Below, one piece after another: positions 33,960 to 44,382 of a stretch of DNA of 64,000 bases. The first letter of the stretch is position 1. Every line of letters starts with the position of its first letter. The stretch covers positions 351,705-415,704 of the forward strand of contig NW_004452110.1 of the NCBI RefSeq assembly GCF_000321225.1, given 5' to 3'. The position numbers were made by a program, and so were the translations under genes. The stretch comes from Odobenus rosmarus divergens (Eukaryota > Chordata > Mammalia > Carnivora > Odobenidae). The notes beneath the pieces are model-generated. The model was not told the origin of the DNA. It did no database searches and saw only the letters and a program-made list of their open reading frames with translations.

Positions 33960-34205
33960 TTTTGGTGTCATCTAAAATGCTGTTTGCTAGTAAAACAACA
34001 AAACAACCAAAAAAACCAACAACAGAATGATCTAACCAGTGATTTAACTGATAAGGGACATTCATTATTTCATAGAACCAGAAGTTCAGAGATGGAACAG
34101 CTCCAGGGTTGGTTAACTTAGCAGTTTAATATCAAATGCAACGCTTCAATGGCAAATGCAAGATCCAGGTTCTCACCATATTTTTGCTCTGCCATCCTCA
34201 GCATT

Positions 34206-34670
34206 CAGTAGCCCTGCTTTGTCCATGGGGGGTAATTGAGGACCCCCAAAACCCCCAGTGGATCCCTGAAACCACAGATGGTGCTGAACACTATATATAT
34301 TATTTTTTTTCCCTATAAGCACATACTTAGGATAAAGTTCATAAACTCGGGTGGTAAGAGAATAACGTAACTAACAATACAATAGAATTATAACAATATA
34401 CTATAATAAAAGTTATGTAAGTGTACTCTGTCTCTCTCAAAGTACCTTATTGTACTACTTACCTTCTTCCTGTGAAGCTGTGAGATGGTAAAACGCCTAT
34501 GGGATGAGATGACGTGGAGCGGCGTAGACATTGGAACGGCATTAGGCTACTACTGGCCTGCTGACAGTAGGAGGATCAGAAGGAGGATCATCTGCTTCCA
34601 GACCACGGTTAACTGTGGGTAACTGAAGCCACAGAAAGCAAAACTGCAGATAAGGGGGACTGCAGTACTG
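34206..34670 (+). mobile_element. Tigger-type (Tc1/mariner) non-autonomous element
   Basis: 'gacccccaaaacccccagtggatccctgaaaccacagatgg' (34243-34280, with wear), 'gaattataacaatatactataataaaagttatg', 'gctgtgagatggtaaaacgcc' and the right end 'cagataagggggactgcagtactg' are the layout of a Tigger MITE. The ends are roughly inverted. The expected TA duplication is not visible, and no transposase frame remains. Confidence 0.8.
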
Positions 34671-34886
34671 GCCTTTGCAAGCTTGTCCCTTCACCATCAC
34701 AAGATGGCTGCCATCAACCTCACACAGCAATGTCCAAAGGCCACAAGGTCCGAAGATGACATCCTCACACCCCTTTTGAAGAATATGGAGCAGACCTCCT
34801 TCTTTTATGCCATAACCGTGCCATGTGTGCCTTCTTAAGTCAATCACCAGCAGGGAGAATGGAATTACCACCGTGATTGGTTTGGT

Positions 34887-35058
34887 GCTTAACAAAGGCT
34901 GCACATTAGAATCACGTGAAGAGTTAAAAAAAAAAAAGTCCCTACATCCAGGTCCCAGTTCTAGAAACTCTGTTTGAACTGATCTCAGCTCCATTCCAGG
35001 GTATCATTAAAATCTCCCCAGGCACTCTACTGTGCAGCCAGGGTTGAAAACCCTTCAT
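34887..35058 (-). mobile_element. MER20 (hAT-Charlie) element, antisense
   Basis: 'cttaacaaaggctgcacattagaatcacgtgaagag' and, right, 'ctccccaggcactctactgtgcagccagggttgaaaaccc'. It has an expanded A-run at 34927-34938. It is a second, opposite-facing relative of the next entry. Confidence 0.65.
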
Positions 35059-35332
35059 TTAGACCAATCAGGATTCCTCCCTGGGGCTGGGGCTAGAGCG
35101 GGGAGGGGGCAGCCTGCCAGGAGACACATGGTTGCCTGATTCCTGAACAGAGCTGGGCTTCTAGTTAGCAAGAAAGAAGGTGGATTGGTGGACCAGGGAC
35201 AGGGTTGGCTCTTGGGTAGGCGGCCAACATCTGCCCGCCCCCTTCTTGGAGGCGGGGATTCCAGCAGAGTTACAGCACACTTAGATTTCTTCTTTCCTGG
35301 CCATCAGATGCTTTCACTGATATCCTCGGGTT

Positions 35333-35500
35333 TCTCAAAGTGTGGTCTGTGACCGCCAGGACACCATAAAATGTAGGTTCCTGGGCTCCACTCCAGACCG
35401 GTGGCACTAGAACATCTGAAGGTGGGACTTGGGGCCTAGCATTGCGACAGACACCCCAAGCAATCTCCTGTACACGCTCACGCTTGAGAACAATTGAATT
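35333..35500 (+). mobile_element. MER20 (hAT-Charlie) element, sense
   Basis: 'gggtttctcaaagtgtggtctgtgacc', 'taggttcctgggctccactccagacc' and 'cacgctcacgcttgagaacaattg' give the inverted ends and core of MER20. Confidence 0.8.
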
Positions 35501-36119
35501 AGATACTGCAGAAACAAAGCACAGGGGTCAAAGTTTTCCCTTTCTCCAGGAAGAAGCAGCTTGAATAGTAGTTTTCTTATTATTTTCTTGTGGGTCTCAG
35601 TGGTTTGGGAAGATGAAAAATGCTTGCCTGAAAGTTGGCTTGTGGAGCCAAAAAGAATCAGCTCTGAAGCTGGATATGGGGATGGTTGCCGAGCCACCAG
35701 GAGGTGTCCTCGGTGCCAGGCCCATCCTCCAGCCTGGGAAGCCTCTGTGTGCCAGGAAGAGAGGCAGCCTGGCACGGCCACTGAGGAGGCTACACGGCTG
35801 CTCTCTGGGGTTGATGTGGGCAGTTCTGTACTGGCTCTGTGTGTGTGCATGTGTGTACGTAGGGGGTTGGTCCTTCAAGGTTCTCATGAAATACTGGAAG
35901 TAATATTCATTAAGCCCTACTCCTTGATGAGTAGATTCTGATCCTCGAACAAGTAAAAGGGAAACAGGTGGCTGAACACATTGACTCTCCAGGGCTGGCC
36001 TGTCCCAGCCTGTCCCAGCTGTGGCCCTCGAACTTCAAGGCCTCCAGCCTCCCCCTGGTCCCCTCTGTGCATGGGATGAATCTCATCATGCCGTGTCCCC
36101 ATGTCCTGGGCCCCCCACC
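35501..36119. other. Unique sequence, no gene seen
   Basis: Frames of 96-147 codons on both strands overlap almost completely at 35407-35941, which argues against coding. A GT-rich stretch lies at 35836-35862. Confidence 0.5.
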
Positions 36120-36590
36120 TCCCAGAACAGCCACAGGTCCTTCAATGTCTGCCCCCTTCTACCTCTCCAGCCAGGTGCCCCTCGGCCTGCTCCTTGGCTT
36201 CCCCACACTGAACCTGGGGGGGGTCTCCCCTCTGCTCTACTGCCCTGAATCCCTTGGGGTTCCCTGAATGCCTCCACATTGTGGTTTCCACTCCCCGCCA
36301 CCTTGCCTGGCAAGCTCTGATCTCATTCTCTAATTCATACAATGAGGAGCCGGTTCAGGAAGCCAGTCCTGATCTCCCTCCTGCCTCCCGCAGAACTCCC
36401 ACTCCTACGTTGGTGCCCCAGTAACAGCTCAGGAAGACTTCCCCAGAAGTGCTTGCGGCCCCTTATTGCGTGGGGAGGAGCACGTGTCTCTTCTGGGGCA
36501 GGAGAGCCCCTCGGGCAAGGCTTTACTCTGTAATCCTGAGCCTTCTGAGCAGCAGGAGCCCATCAAGTGCTTGTTGATGGAATGAAGGAC
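36120..36590 (+). mobile_element. L2 LINE 3' portion, sense, worn
   Basis: 'ctacctctccagccagg', 'gctccttggcttccccac', 'ggaagccagtcctgatctccctcctgcctccc' and the end 'catcaagtgcttgttgatggaatgaa' (36561-36586) follow the L2 order. Confidence 0.55.
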
Positions 36591-37099
36591 ACCCTGTGCT
36601 GCAGAGAGTCGCTCCACCTTCCTGGCAGCCAGAGCCCTGGGGAGATGAGTCTTGCCCCATCACCACGATCCTTTGACTCTTAACAAGTGCCAAAAGCTAA
36701 CCTTTGCTGGGCTGAGTCCTCTAAGAAGCTGGAGAAGCTTCCAGAGCAGGAGCTTGGTCTGCTGGGAAGGCTGACGGCAGCCTCGTCCTTGAGGCAGCGT
36801 GGAGGAGAGAAGGCAGGAAGGAGGGCAGGGGGAAAGGGGGAGAACAGGTGGAGAGGGCTTTCCAGAAGCCAGGTGCTTTGTAATGCAGCATCTTCTCTTT
36901 CTTGCCCATGAAAGCACCTCAACATGGGTGTCACTATTCTCCCAGAGACCACTAGAGTGTGGTCAAGTGTGAACTTGCTCAAGATCTCAAAGCCAGTCTG
37001 TTTTTAAATACATAGCAGGTTGGGCTGCTGCAAAAAGCTATAAACAAAAACACTAGATAAAATGTGTGTGCTAGAAACTTCTAGAAAAGGTGTACCCCT
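36591..37099. other. Unique sequence, no gene seen
   Basis: A purine-rich block at 36800-36860. Several overlapping frames, none with a domain. Confidence 0.5.
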
Positions 37100-37310
37100 G
37101 GACAGGAGTGATTTTGAAATTAGACAACTTACTCCTCTTAGCTGAGTGACCTTGGGCAAATGACTTCACCCTGCTGGACCTCAATTTCCCCATCAGCAAA
37201 ATGGAAATAACAATGGGTGTCCTGCGTAACTATTCAAGGATTAAATGTATGTGAAGTACTCAGCTAAGCACGCAGTGGATGAGCTATATTATTGATGTTG
37301 TAGGTGCTGC
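37100..37310 (+). mobile_element. MIR SINE, sense
   Basis: 'cttagctgagtgaccttgggcaaatgacttcacc' at 37137-37170, 'ctcaatttccccatcagcaaaatgg' and 'ggattaaatgtatgtgaagtactcagc' are clear. Confidence 0.9.
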
Positions 37311-37329
37311 TACTAGCAGGCATTTTTGT

Positions 37330-37460
37330 CTCCTGCAGGAATCCAGCTGCGGGCTAGGCCTGAAGAGGGCAGGAACTGTAACTCTCCCTCATCTCTGCAT
37401 CTCCAGGGCCCAGATGTCTTGGTAAAGGTCTGAGGGTTGAATTCAGACTTGTTATTCTTC
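37330..37460 (+). mobile_element. Possible L2 3' fragment, sense
   Basis: 'gagggcaggaactgtaactctccctcatctctgcatctccagggccc' (37365-37411, with wear) is typical of the L2 3' region. The edges are unclear. Confidence 0.45.
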
Positions 37461-37630
37461 TCTGTTCCGTGGCACTCTGCCCTTCTCCGAAACCTCTGAA
37501 TGTATTCTTCCCTTTGAGCCTTGCCAGATGCCTTGGGGGCAGGCAGGGCAGGTGAGACTATCATTCCCATGTTAGAGCTGCACAAAATTGATGCTTACAG
37601 AGATGATGCTTCCTGCCCCAGTCACACTGC

Positions 37631-37656
37631 TGAGCTGAGCTGAGCTGAGCTGAGGT
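37631..37656. repeat. (GCTGA)5 short tandem repeat
   Basis: About five consecutive GCTGA units in otherwise unique sequence. Confidence 0.95.
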
Positions 37657-39235
37657 CAGGCTCTTCAGACTATGGGTTTCGTGGTCACTGTTGGTGAAAA
37701 CCATCCACAGGGAGCAGAAGGTGTTGCAATGAGCTGAGTTAGCAATCGCCGGGGAGACACCCCCTTCCTCAAATCCCGGGGTTTCTTGCCCATAGATTCA
37801 GAACGGGTTTCAGAGAAGGCCCGAGCCCCGGTCACCTGGTCACACTGATCTTGGCCCCTCTTCCTGCCCAGGCTCGGCCCTGCCCTCTGTCCGAGGTGGA
37901 CCCCAGCTGGACCATCATGGCCCACCAGACAGGACCTGGCAAGCTCTGTGGGTTTCGGCACACTTCAGGCAGGGACTGCCCTGGGCGCTCGGAGGAGGGG
38001 AAGCAAGAGGCCTTGCCCAGCTGCAAAGACACCCGAGGTTTGCGTCCTGGCCTGGCCGACAGCCTCACTGACAGGTTTATGACCAGCTTTTATGACTTCC
38101 AAGCTTAGTCACTGCTTAAGTCAGCCTGCTCAGAAACAAACACTTCACAAAGCTGTGACCCAGATGGTTCGGCAGGGAAAGGCACACCCCACCCCTTGGC
38201 CTCCGGAGCCAAGTCTAGGGACGTGGGAGGCAAGGAGTCTGGGTCATTGTGCATTTCAGTGACCCACACAGTTGTCCTTTATTTTCTTCAAGTGTCCATG
38301 ACTGAGTTTTCTGAGGGTAGGAAGCAGATGCCTAGCTGCCACCAGAGACAGCCTGATACGTGTCAAGGGCATTGCATCCTATCCCCAGGCCTTCCTTGAG
38401 AACTGAGCCTGGAGGGGTGAAGGGGGCAGGGTTGGTATATCCTTTGGCAGACAGTTCAACCCCCTTCCTGGCTTTCAGTTTACACACTGAAGATGGAAGC
38501 CCTAATTCTGACCCAAAGCAAACCCCAGATTCCTATTCCTGATGTTTTTCCACCCCTATCATCAACCCAGCGTGGCCTCTTTTAAAACCAGAAGCCTCTC
38601 CAGAATCTCTCTAGCCTCCACCCAGGTCTGCAGGCCTTCACCCACCTGGAACAGGTGCAGGCCCAGGTGGAGGGGAACACCCCTGGGCCCAGCTTGCCCA
38701 GCGGAGCCTGGCGGGGGATGAGGAGCCCTCACCTGGGAGCCAGCCTTCTTGCTGTAAGGACACAGGGCTCTGCTGGTGGCCTTCCCTCCAGCTCAGTGAG
38801 GGCCGCCTCCACAGGCCCAAGAAGAGGCGAGGTGCCAAGTTAACTGGAAACTGGCTCAGACCCAGAGTTTGTGGCTCAGAGCTTTGGATGGGAGGAAAGA
38901 ATTTGGAGGAGTCCACTGAACTTGAGTTGGCTTACTTGTCCATTTTCTTGGCCGTGTGGCTGTAGGGCACTTGGGTCATAGCATCTGCTCTCGTTCTCTG
39001 GCTGCTCATTTAACTCTTATCCCCCTGGATCAAGTCACTGTCGCCACGTGTCTGATTAGAACTGCTGAGCTTCCTCACTGATGTCCCGCTTGGAGGGACA
39101 GCTCCATTCCAGCTCCTGTGATGAATAATAGCTATCATTTTTATTCTTTTCCTCCCTCGGATTTTTATCTTCTTAAATACAACCCTTCCTTCACTTCTCT
39201 TTCTTTCCCTCCACACGTACACTGGAATTTTATTC
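37657..39235. other. About 1.6 kb of unique GC-rich sequence, no gene called
   Basis: A frame at 37851-38108 (85 codons) begins inside 'cttcctgcccagg', which resembles a 3' splice site, and ends at a natural stop. I do not recognise the peptide and see no matching donor, so it is not called. The block at 38620-38840 is also GC-rich with frames on both strands. 38990-39170 is AT-richer and could be conserved non-coding DNA. Confidence 0.5.
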
Positions 39236-39487
39236 TAAAAATTGCTCTTGGACGCCTGAGTGGCTCAGCTGGTTAAGCGTCCGACTCTTGCTTTTGGCTC
39301 AGGACGTGATCTCAGGGTCATGAGATCAAGCCCCATGTCAGGCTCTATGCTGGGTGTGGAGCCTGCCTAAGAGTCTCTCTCCCTCTCCTTCTGCCCCTTC
39401 ACATCCCTGCCCACGTGCTCGCTCTCTCTGAAAAAAACTAATGATAAAATAAAATAAAAAATAAAAGTAAAATAAAAATCGCTCTTG
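39236..39487 (+). mobile_element. Carnivore tRNA-Lys SINE (copy 13) with target duplication
   Basis: 'gacgcctgagtggctcagctggttaagcg', 'gatctcagggtcatgagatcaag', CT-rich stretch and an AATAAA-rich tail. The body is about 39251-39472. Flanks 'taaaaattgctcttg' (39236-39250) and 'taaaaatcgctcttg' (39473-39487) differ at one base. Confidence 0.96.
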
Positions 39488-39699
39488 ATCTCTAGCTAAT
39501 TATAATACTGTAATGCTGTTAAAGGAGGAAAATTTCACACACATGAAATGCGGGGCAGCATCACGGATAAGTTTACAAAACAACTGGGATAAGCTTGTGC
39601 ACCGGGCTGTTCCAGGCTCTCTTGGCCAATCGGCGGTTACGTCCCATCAGAACCTATGTCACCACAGCAGTGCAACCCTGCAGGGTTTACTGGAGCAGA

Positions 39700-39876
39700 G
39701 CCAAAACCTACATTCTGGACTTTAGCCCCAGAAAGCCCAAGATTTAAACCCTAACTCTGCCACTTGTTGATTTTATGACACAGACCAACGTATAAGCCTC
39801 AATGCTAGTTTCTCCATTCGTAAAACGGTAGAGAATCATACCTACTTCATGGAGTTGCTGTGAGGTTGAAATGCTG
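39700..39876 (+). mobile_element. MIR SINE, sense
   Basis: 'gatttaaaccctaactctgccacttgttg', 'agtttctccattcgtaaaacgg' and 'cctacttcatggagttgctgtgaggttg' are MIR in sense. It abuts the MLT1 fragment. Confidence 0.88.
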
Positions 39877-39877
39877 T

Positions 39878-40240
39878 ATCAGCTAGCTACTGCTGTGAAC
39901 AATCAACCACCATATCTCAGTGACATACACAATAAAATATATATTTCTCATGTTTCTGAGGGCCGGCCAGGCCAGTTGTTGGAGCTGGGTGTACTGGGCA
40001 GCTTGGCTTTGAGTGGTGGGTCTGGCTGAGTCAAGTCTACTCCGTGAATCTCACTGTGGGCCCAGCCAAAGTAGCAGCAGCTGCCTGGGGGCGGGGGGCG
40101 GGGGGCGGGGGGCGGGGGGCGTGTGCGGGAATCTCTTCTCCTAACAATGGCAGAGACACAAGACAAGACTGCCTGAGCACATTTCAGGCCCCTGCTTGCA
40201 TCTCATCTACCAACATCCTGTGACTAAAGTAAGTCCCAGG
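39878..40240 (-). mobile_element. MLT1-like LTR fragment, antisense
   Basis: 'actgctgtgaacaatcaacc', 'ctcagtgacatacacaataaaatatatatttctcatgtttctgagggcc' and 'gttggagctgggtgtactgggcagc' follow a reversed MaLR LTR. The G-rich repeat at 40087-40121 lies inside it. Confidence 0.7.
40087..40121 (+). repeat. (GGGGGGC)n repeat, G-quadruplex type
   Basis: Five successive runs of five or six G separated by single C. Four or more G-runs with one-base loops satisfy the classical G-quadruplex pattern on the plus strand. Confidence 0.95.
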
Positions 40241-40884
40241 CTGAGCCCAGTGACAGGGGTGGGAAGCAGTCTGCCCACAATTAGTCCACGGCAAGAGCTT
40301 GGGAGCAGGGAGGAGTGAAGAACAGGGCTGGTCATTCGATCAACCACAGATGACACTGCGCCTTCAAAGCAGCTCTTCAGCTCCCAACATGTGGTAGGTG
40401 CTTAGTAAATGGCAACTATGATCATTGCATGACTCCTTACGGTTTGCTTAAAGCAAAATGTCTCAGTCTCATCCTTGGCTAGTAGCAAAGTCAGGAATGG
40501 AATCGGGGCCTCGAAGCATCTTGCTACCATTCAGCAGTTTCTAGATAGTCCTATCACTAGCCTCCTGTGTTTGACCCATCCCAATCCCTTGCACTGAAGG
40601 AGGGAGGGAAGATAAGAAGTAGGAATGCAGAAGTGGTAACCTCGGGCCCCAGTGGCCCCAGATACATCCAAGACATGCAGACTGACATCAAAGGAGCAAT
40701 TGGTTGGTCCCCCTGGTCCCATTTGCTTAGTGATGGGGAACTGGTGGGAAGAACATGGCTTTGCATTAGAATCCTATTTCTGCTACTGGCTGGGTGACTG
40801 TAGGCTCCCCCAGAAGGCAGACCCCGAGTGGTCGATCTATATTGGGTCGCCCATGTCATTCTGTCTCATGGCCCTCTTGGCCCT
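40241..40884. other. Unique sequence, no gene seen
   Basis: A short MIR/L2-like 3' trace, 'gtggtaggtgcttagtaaatgg', lies at 40391-40412. No coding signal. Confidence 0.5.
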
Positions 40885-41060
40885 TCCTTGATTATATTTT
40901 GTGGTGATGTGCAATTGTCTCTTTACTTGTGGGCTCATTTCCTCAATGCCCACCAGACTGTAAACTCCATGAAGGCTGTTGGGGTCTGCTGGGGTCAGTT
41001 ACTACCTAGTGGTTGGTATGTTTAACTGTGGGAATAAATGAATAAATAAATGCAAACTCT
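40885..41060 (+). mobile_element. L2 LINE 3' end, sense
   Basis: 'cccaccagactgtaaactccatgaaggctg' (40949-40978), then '...aataaatgaataaataaatg', is the L2 3' terminus with an expanded tail. Confidence 0.72.
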
Positions 41061-41939
41061 TTGAACTTTACTATCCTCTTGTGAAATATGAGCTAATAAT
41101 ATATTCTTTAAAGAGTTGTTTGGGTTTTTGTTTTTTTTTTTGAGAACTGTAGAGGAAACTATTAGAATGCCTTCTGTGGGGCTTAGTATGGTATGGGTGC
41201 ATGGTACATGGTTCCATTTCATTCCTCATCTCCACAGTGGACACTGGAGGGGGGGGGGCTGTGTTCTAGACTCCTGGGCTGCCCCACTCAGGTGCTCCTG
41301 TCTAGCTAGTAGGGAAACCCCTCCTATTTGGTCCCTTTCTATTACCACTCCCTTCCTTATGTCCCCTAGGTCTTTCTGACTTAGGGTTGTGATTTGGTGA
41401 GGACGTACTAGGGAAGTCTCATTGTGATTAAAATACTGAAATCCTCTAATACAAAATGGTAAAATGTATCAGCTGATGAGACTCTATGCCAACAAATGAC
41501 ATTGGCCCTGGCAGCCCAGAAGAGGTTACCAGGGCAGAGGGGAATGCTGGAGAGGGTGCTGGCAGCCTTTGGTGGCATCGAGCAAACGGGCAGCAAGGGT
41601 GAGTGCCACTTCTGCCACCGCACCAGAGCAGCCGCATGGCAAATGCTGTCTGCATCCAGACCAGGTGGTAGGTGTGTGTGTTCCCAGGCATGATGTGTGG
41701 GCAGGATGCCGGGCAGCCCAGTCTGTGATAGCACCCCAGGAGCCAGGGACCTAGTGAGCGTCACTCTAACGGGGGTGCCGTTGGAAGAGGTTGAGGCAGA
41801 CCCTGTAGGAAACCATGGCTCAGACAGGGTCCTCCTAGGCGGCGGTGACCAGAACAAAGGAAAAAGATCACCCCACAGATGAGTTGGAATTCTTAGAAGG
41901 GTTGAATGAATGATTTGCAATACCATGTTTGTCCCCAAA
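41061..41939. other. Unique, partly GC-rich sequence; no gene called
   Basis: The minus-strand frame 41408-41938 (176 codons) is long but overlaps plus-strand frames over its length and shows no known domain or signal peptide. T-run at 41131-41140 and G-run at 41249-41258. Confidence 0.5.
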
Positions 41940-42230
41940 GAGAGGTTTCAGCATAAATAGTTTTGTTTAGAGAATAGAAGGCAATTGCATTTACATATTA
42001 ATTAATTTGTTGATTAATTATGGCCCAGGTTGTACATATTTTATATCCCCCTCCCTCTGGACCCTCCCCAGGCTCTTCACTCAGCGCCACTTGGCTTTGC
42101 ACATGCTCTGGCCTCAGGCTGGAGCAACTGTAGGACAATTAGGCTTTTTTTCTGGGTCAAAGGTGACTTCTCTCGCTTAGCCCTTAGGTGTTTTTATGCC
42201 ATGTATCCTCTCCTTTTTTACCTTGAGCCC
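41940..42230. other. AT-rich block with dense TAAT motifs, then unique sequence
   Basis: Within 41980-42020, 'ttgcatttacatattaattaatttg' and 'gattaattatgg' pack several TAAT/ATTA cores and an octamer-like 'atttacat'. This is a composition-based hint of a regulatory element only. Confidence 0.35.
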
Positions 42231-42597
42231 TATGATGGTTAATTTTATGTGTCAACCTGGCTGGGCTCAGATAGGTGGTCAAACATTATTCTGGGTGTGT
42301 CTGTGAGTATGGTTTTGGATGAGGTTAACATTTGAATCTGTGTACCGAGTAAAGCAGATTGCCCTCCCTCAGGTGGGTGGGCCTCATACAATCAGTTGAA
42401 GGCCCGAATAGAACAAAATGCTCACCCTCCTGCAAGAAAGAGAAAATTCCTCCTGCTTTTTCCTGACCCAAACTGAAACGTCAGCTCTCCTGGGGTCTAG
42501 AGCCTGTTGGCTTTTGGCCTGGAATATATAATTCAGGACTATATATATATATATCTCCTGTTGGTTCTGTTTTTTCTAAAAGACACTGACTAACACA
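42231..42597 (+). mobile_element. MLT2 (ERVL) LTR, sense, internally deleted
   Basis: 'gatggttaattttatgtgtcaacctggctggg', 'ggtcaaacattattctgggtg', 'aaagcagattgccctccctcagg', 'caatcagttgaaggcccgaatagaac' and the end 'ttggttctgttttttctaaaagacactgactaacac' define the family. It is about 180 bases shorter than its sister at 44383, through an internal deletion. It is an ancient LTR with no coding sequence. The internal (AT)n at 42540-42553 is part of the repeat. Confidence 0.88.
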
Positions 42598-43589
42598 AGC
42601 CCCAATTCCTCAACTCCCTTTTGCTCTTCTACTTTGGGCATATCCTGGTGCCCAGCAAGGGCCCTGAGGAGAAAAACCTCCCCCTTTAGGAATCCATGGC
42701 CATTGATATTACACCTCTTATTTCTGCTGCGTCCTTCCTCTCTGGCTGCCTCCCCATCATGTTGCTGAGCCCTGCTCCTGGGTGGGCAGAGTGATCCGCA
42801 AAATACGTGAAACTGGCCCAGAGGGGTCACTCCCTAAAAGCGCTACCTGAGTCATAGGGAGACATCCATGGGGGCCAGGCTTAGTGGGTGGTGGCTTATG
42901 TCACTTTTCCCAAAGACCAGAGGCTGCATGTCAGGGCTGCTAATCCACCTCTGAATGGCTCCTGGCTCAACCCACATGGAATTAAATCCAGAATTAAAAT
43001 TCAGTACTTGCTCTGGACTTGAAGGGCAGATTTAGCTCTTTTCCTCAGGGAAAAAGCTGGCCTGGGAAGCATCACTGTGGCAGTTTGGAGCAGAGGGGCC
43101 ACCGGGCTGAGGGACTGTCTGCTGTGTGTTGAAAGATGGCAGAGTCCCTGTCACCACAGCCTTTACAGATGCAACAGGGGAGCCTGGAGTGGGGCACAGG
43201 AGGCTAACGGACCCTTAGGAACCAGCTTCCTGCCCACCTGTTCCTCTCCCCATAGGCGGGGGCGCCCATACCCCTGCCCTCGGTCAGAGCTGACACCGCC
43301 CCCTTAGCCTAGCTTGGGGGGCTGTCTGGTTTTCTCCTCATTTTCTAGTAATCCTCTTCCAGAGGCTGCCCGTGGCCCTAGCAAGAGGAAGGTGGGACCT
43401 AGAGGGTTCCGGGCTGGCAGGCTGCTCTGCTCCTTCTTATCCCTCAGGAAGTCTGCTTTTCACTCCCCTCAGCTGTGCCCTCAGGCCAGCCCTGAGCCAT
43501 GTTCCTCAGTTTGTTCCCTGGGTGCCCAGTGTATAATTCAAACCCGGGGGGCCCAATGTGGGGACCCCACTTGCGGGAGGAGGGGGCAT
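42598..43589. other. Unique sequence between two MLT2 LTRs, no gene seen
   Basis: No retroviral internal sequence was recognised here: no primer-binding site beside the left LTR and no gag- or pol-like frames. The frame at 43314-43838 (174 codons) runs into the following MIR and is not coding. Confidence 0.55.
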
Positions 43590-43860
43590 CGTGGAGTGGT
43601 TAATTCTGGAGGGACCGTCTTGATTCAAATCCAGATCTGGAGGGACCGTCTTGATTCAAATCCAGATCTATCCCTCAGTAGCTGTATGACCCCATGTCAG
43701 TTCACGCCTATGTGCCTCACTTACTTCATCTGTAGAATGGGAAGGATAATGGTCCCTACCTTCGGGGTTATTCTAATTAATGTGATTAACAGATTAAATG
43801 TGTTAAGACTACAGAGCATAGGGTCAGGCTTATCCTAGGTACTCAGTCATGTTGCTTAAC
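43590..43860 (+). mobile_element. MIR SINE, sense, with a 31-base duplication
   Basis: 'gtggagtggttaattctggagg', 'ctcagtagctgtatgaccccatgtcagttcacgcc', 'ttacttcatctgtagaatggg' and 'taggtactcagtc' give a full-length MIR. Its left part contains the tandem duplication listed next. Confidence 0.9.
43605..43669. repeat. 31-base perfect tandem duplication
   Basis: The unit beginning 'tctggagggaccgtcttgat' is repeated with no mismatch at a period of 31, about 2.1 copies in all. Confidence 0.98.
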
Positions 43861-44382
43861 CATTAATCATAGTTAATTACAAGAGAGCCACCATGACCTT
43901 CTTCACCGTTAAATGAGATACTTGCCAAGTGTTTCCTGGTACCTGATTCCAAGCAGGTTCTCTGAATTCTCATTCCTTCCTTTTCTTCTTAGTGAATGTC
44001 CTTTACTTTCATGGTTGTCTGGAGACTCAGCACTAATCAATAAAACCATAGAGATGTAATCAGGAGTGGAGACACCTTGCTCTAAAATATTGCCTTGTCT
44101 TGAGAGGCCTGGCAGCGGGGGGCAGGTCCTCCTTGATCCTGGGGTCAGGAGTGGTGATGGCTGGGCTTCTAATGGTGTAGGCCCTGGAGGCCCTACAAAG
44201 TTAGCCTCTCTTCATGTCACAACCCCCACAGCTGCAGGACTCAGGAAAGCCCCAGCCTCAGAAACACCACCAGTCTGAGATGGGGCACTTGGTTTTTAGC
44301 TCTCCTGTGTTTCAGAGTGGGCACCACCATATCCCTCTTGATTCAGAGATAATCTTTGTCTCTCTTTTTCTTTGAGAGCCTG
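43861..44382. other. Unique sequence, no gene seen
   Basis: No recognised repeat and no coding signal. Confidence 0.5.

Noticed and set aside
33995..34022. Possible microsatellite of CAA/CCA units
   Set aside because: Too short and irregular to list as a repeat.
37631..37656. Immunoglobulin switch region
   Set aside because: Only five GCTGA units; switch regions span kilobases.
41408..41938. 176-codon minus-strand frame
   Set aside because: The same DNA is open in two plus-strand frames; the composition is GC-rich and no protein family is recognised.
43314..43838. 174-codon plus-strand frame
   Set aside because: It ends in a MIR and includes the 31-base duplication; both argue against coding.
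42598..44382. Internal ERVL genes between the two MLT2 LTRs
   Set aside because: No primer-binding site, gag- or pol-like frame or polypurine tract seen; treated as unique DNA.
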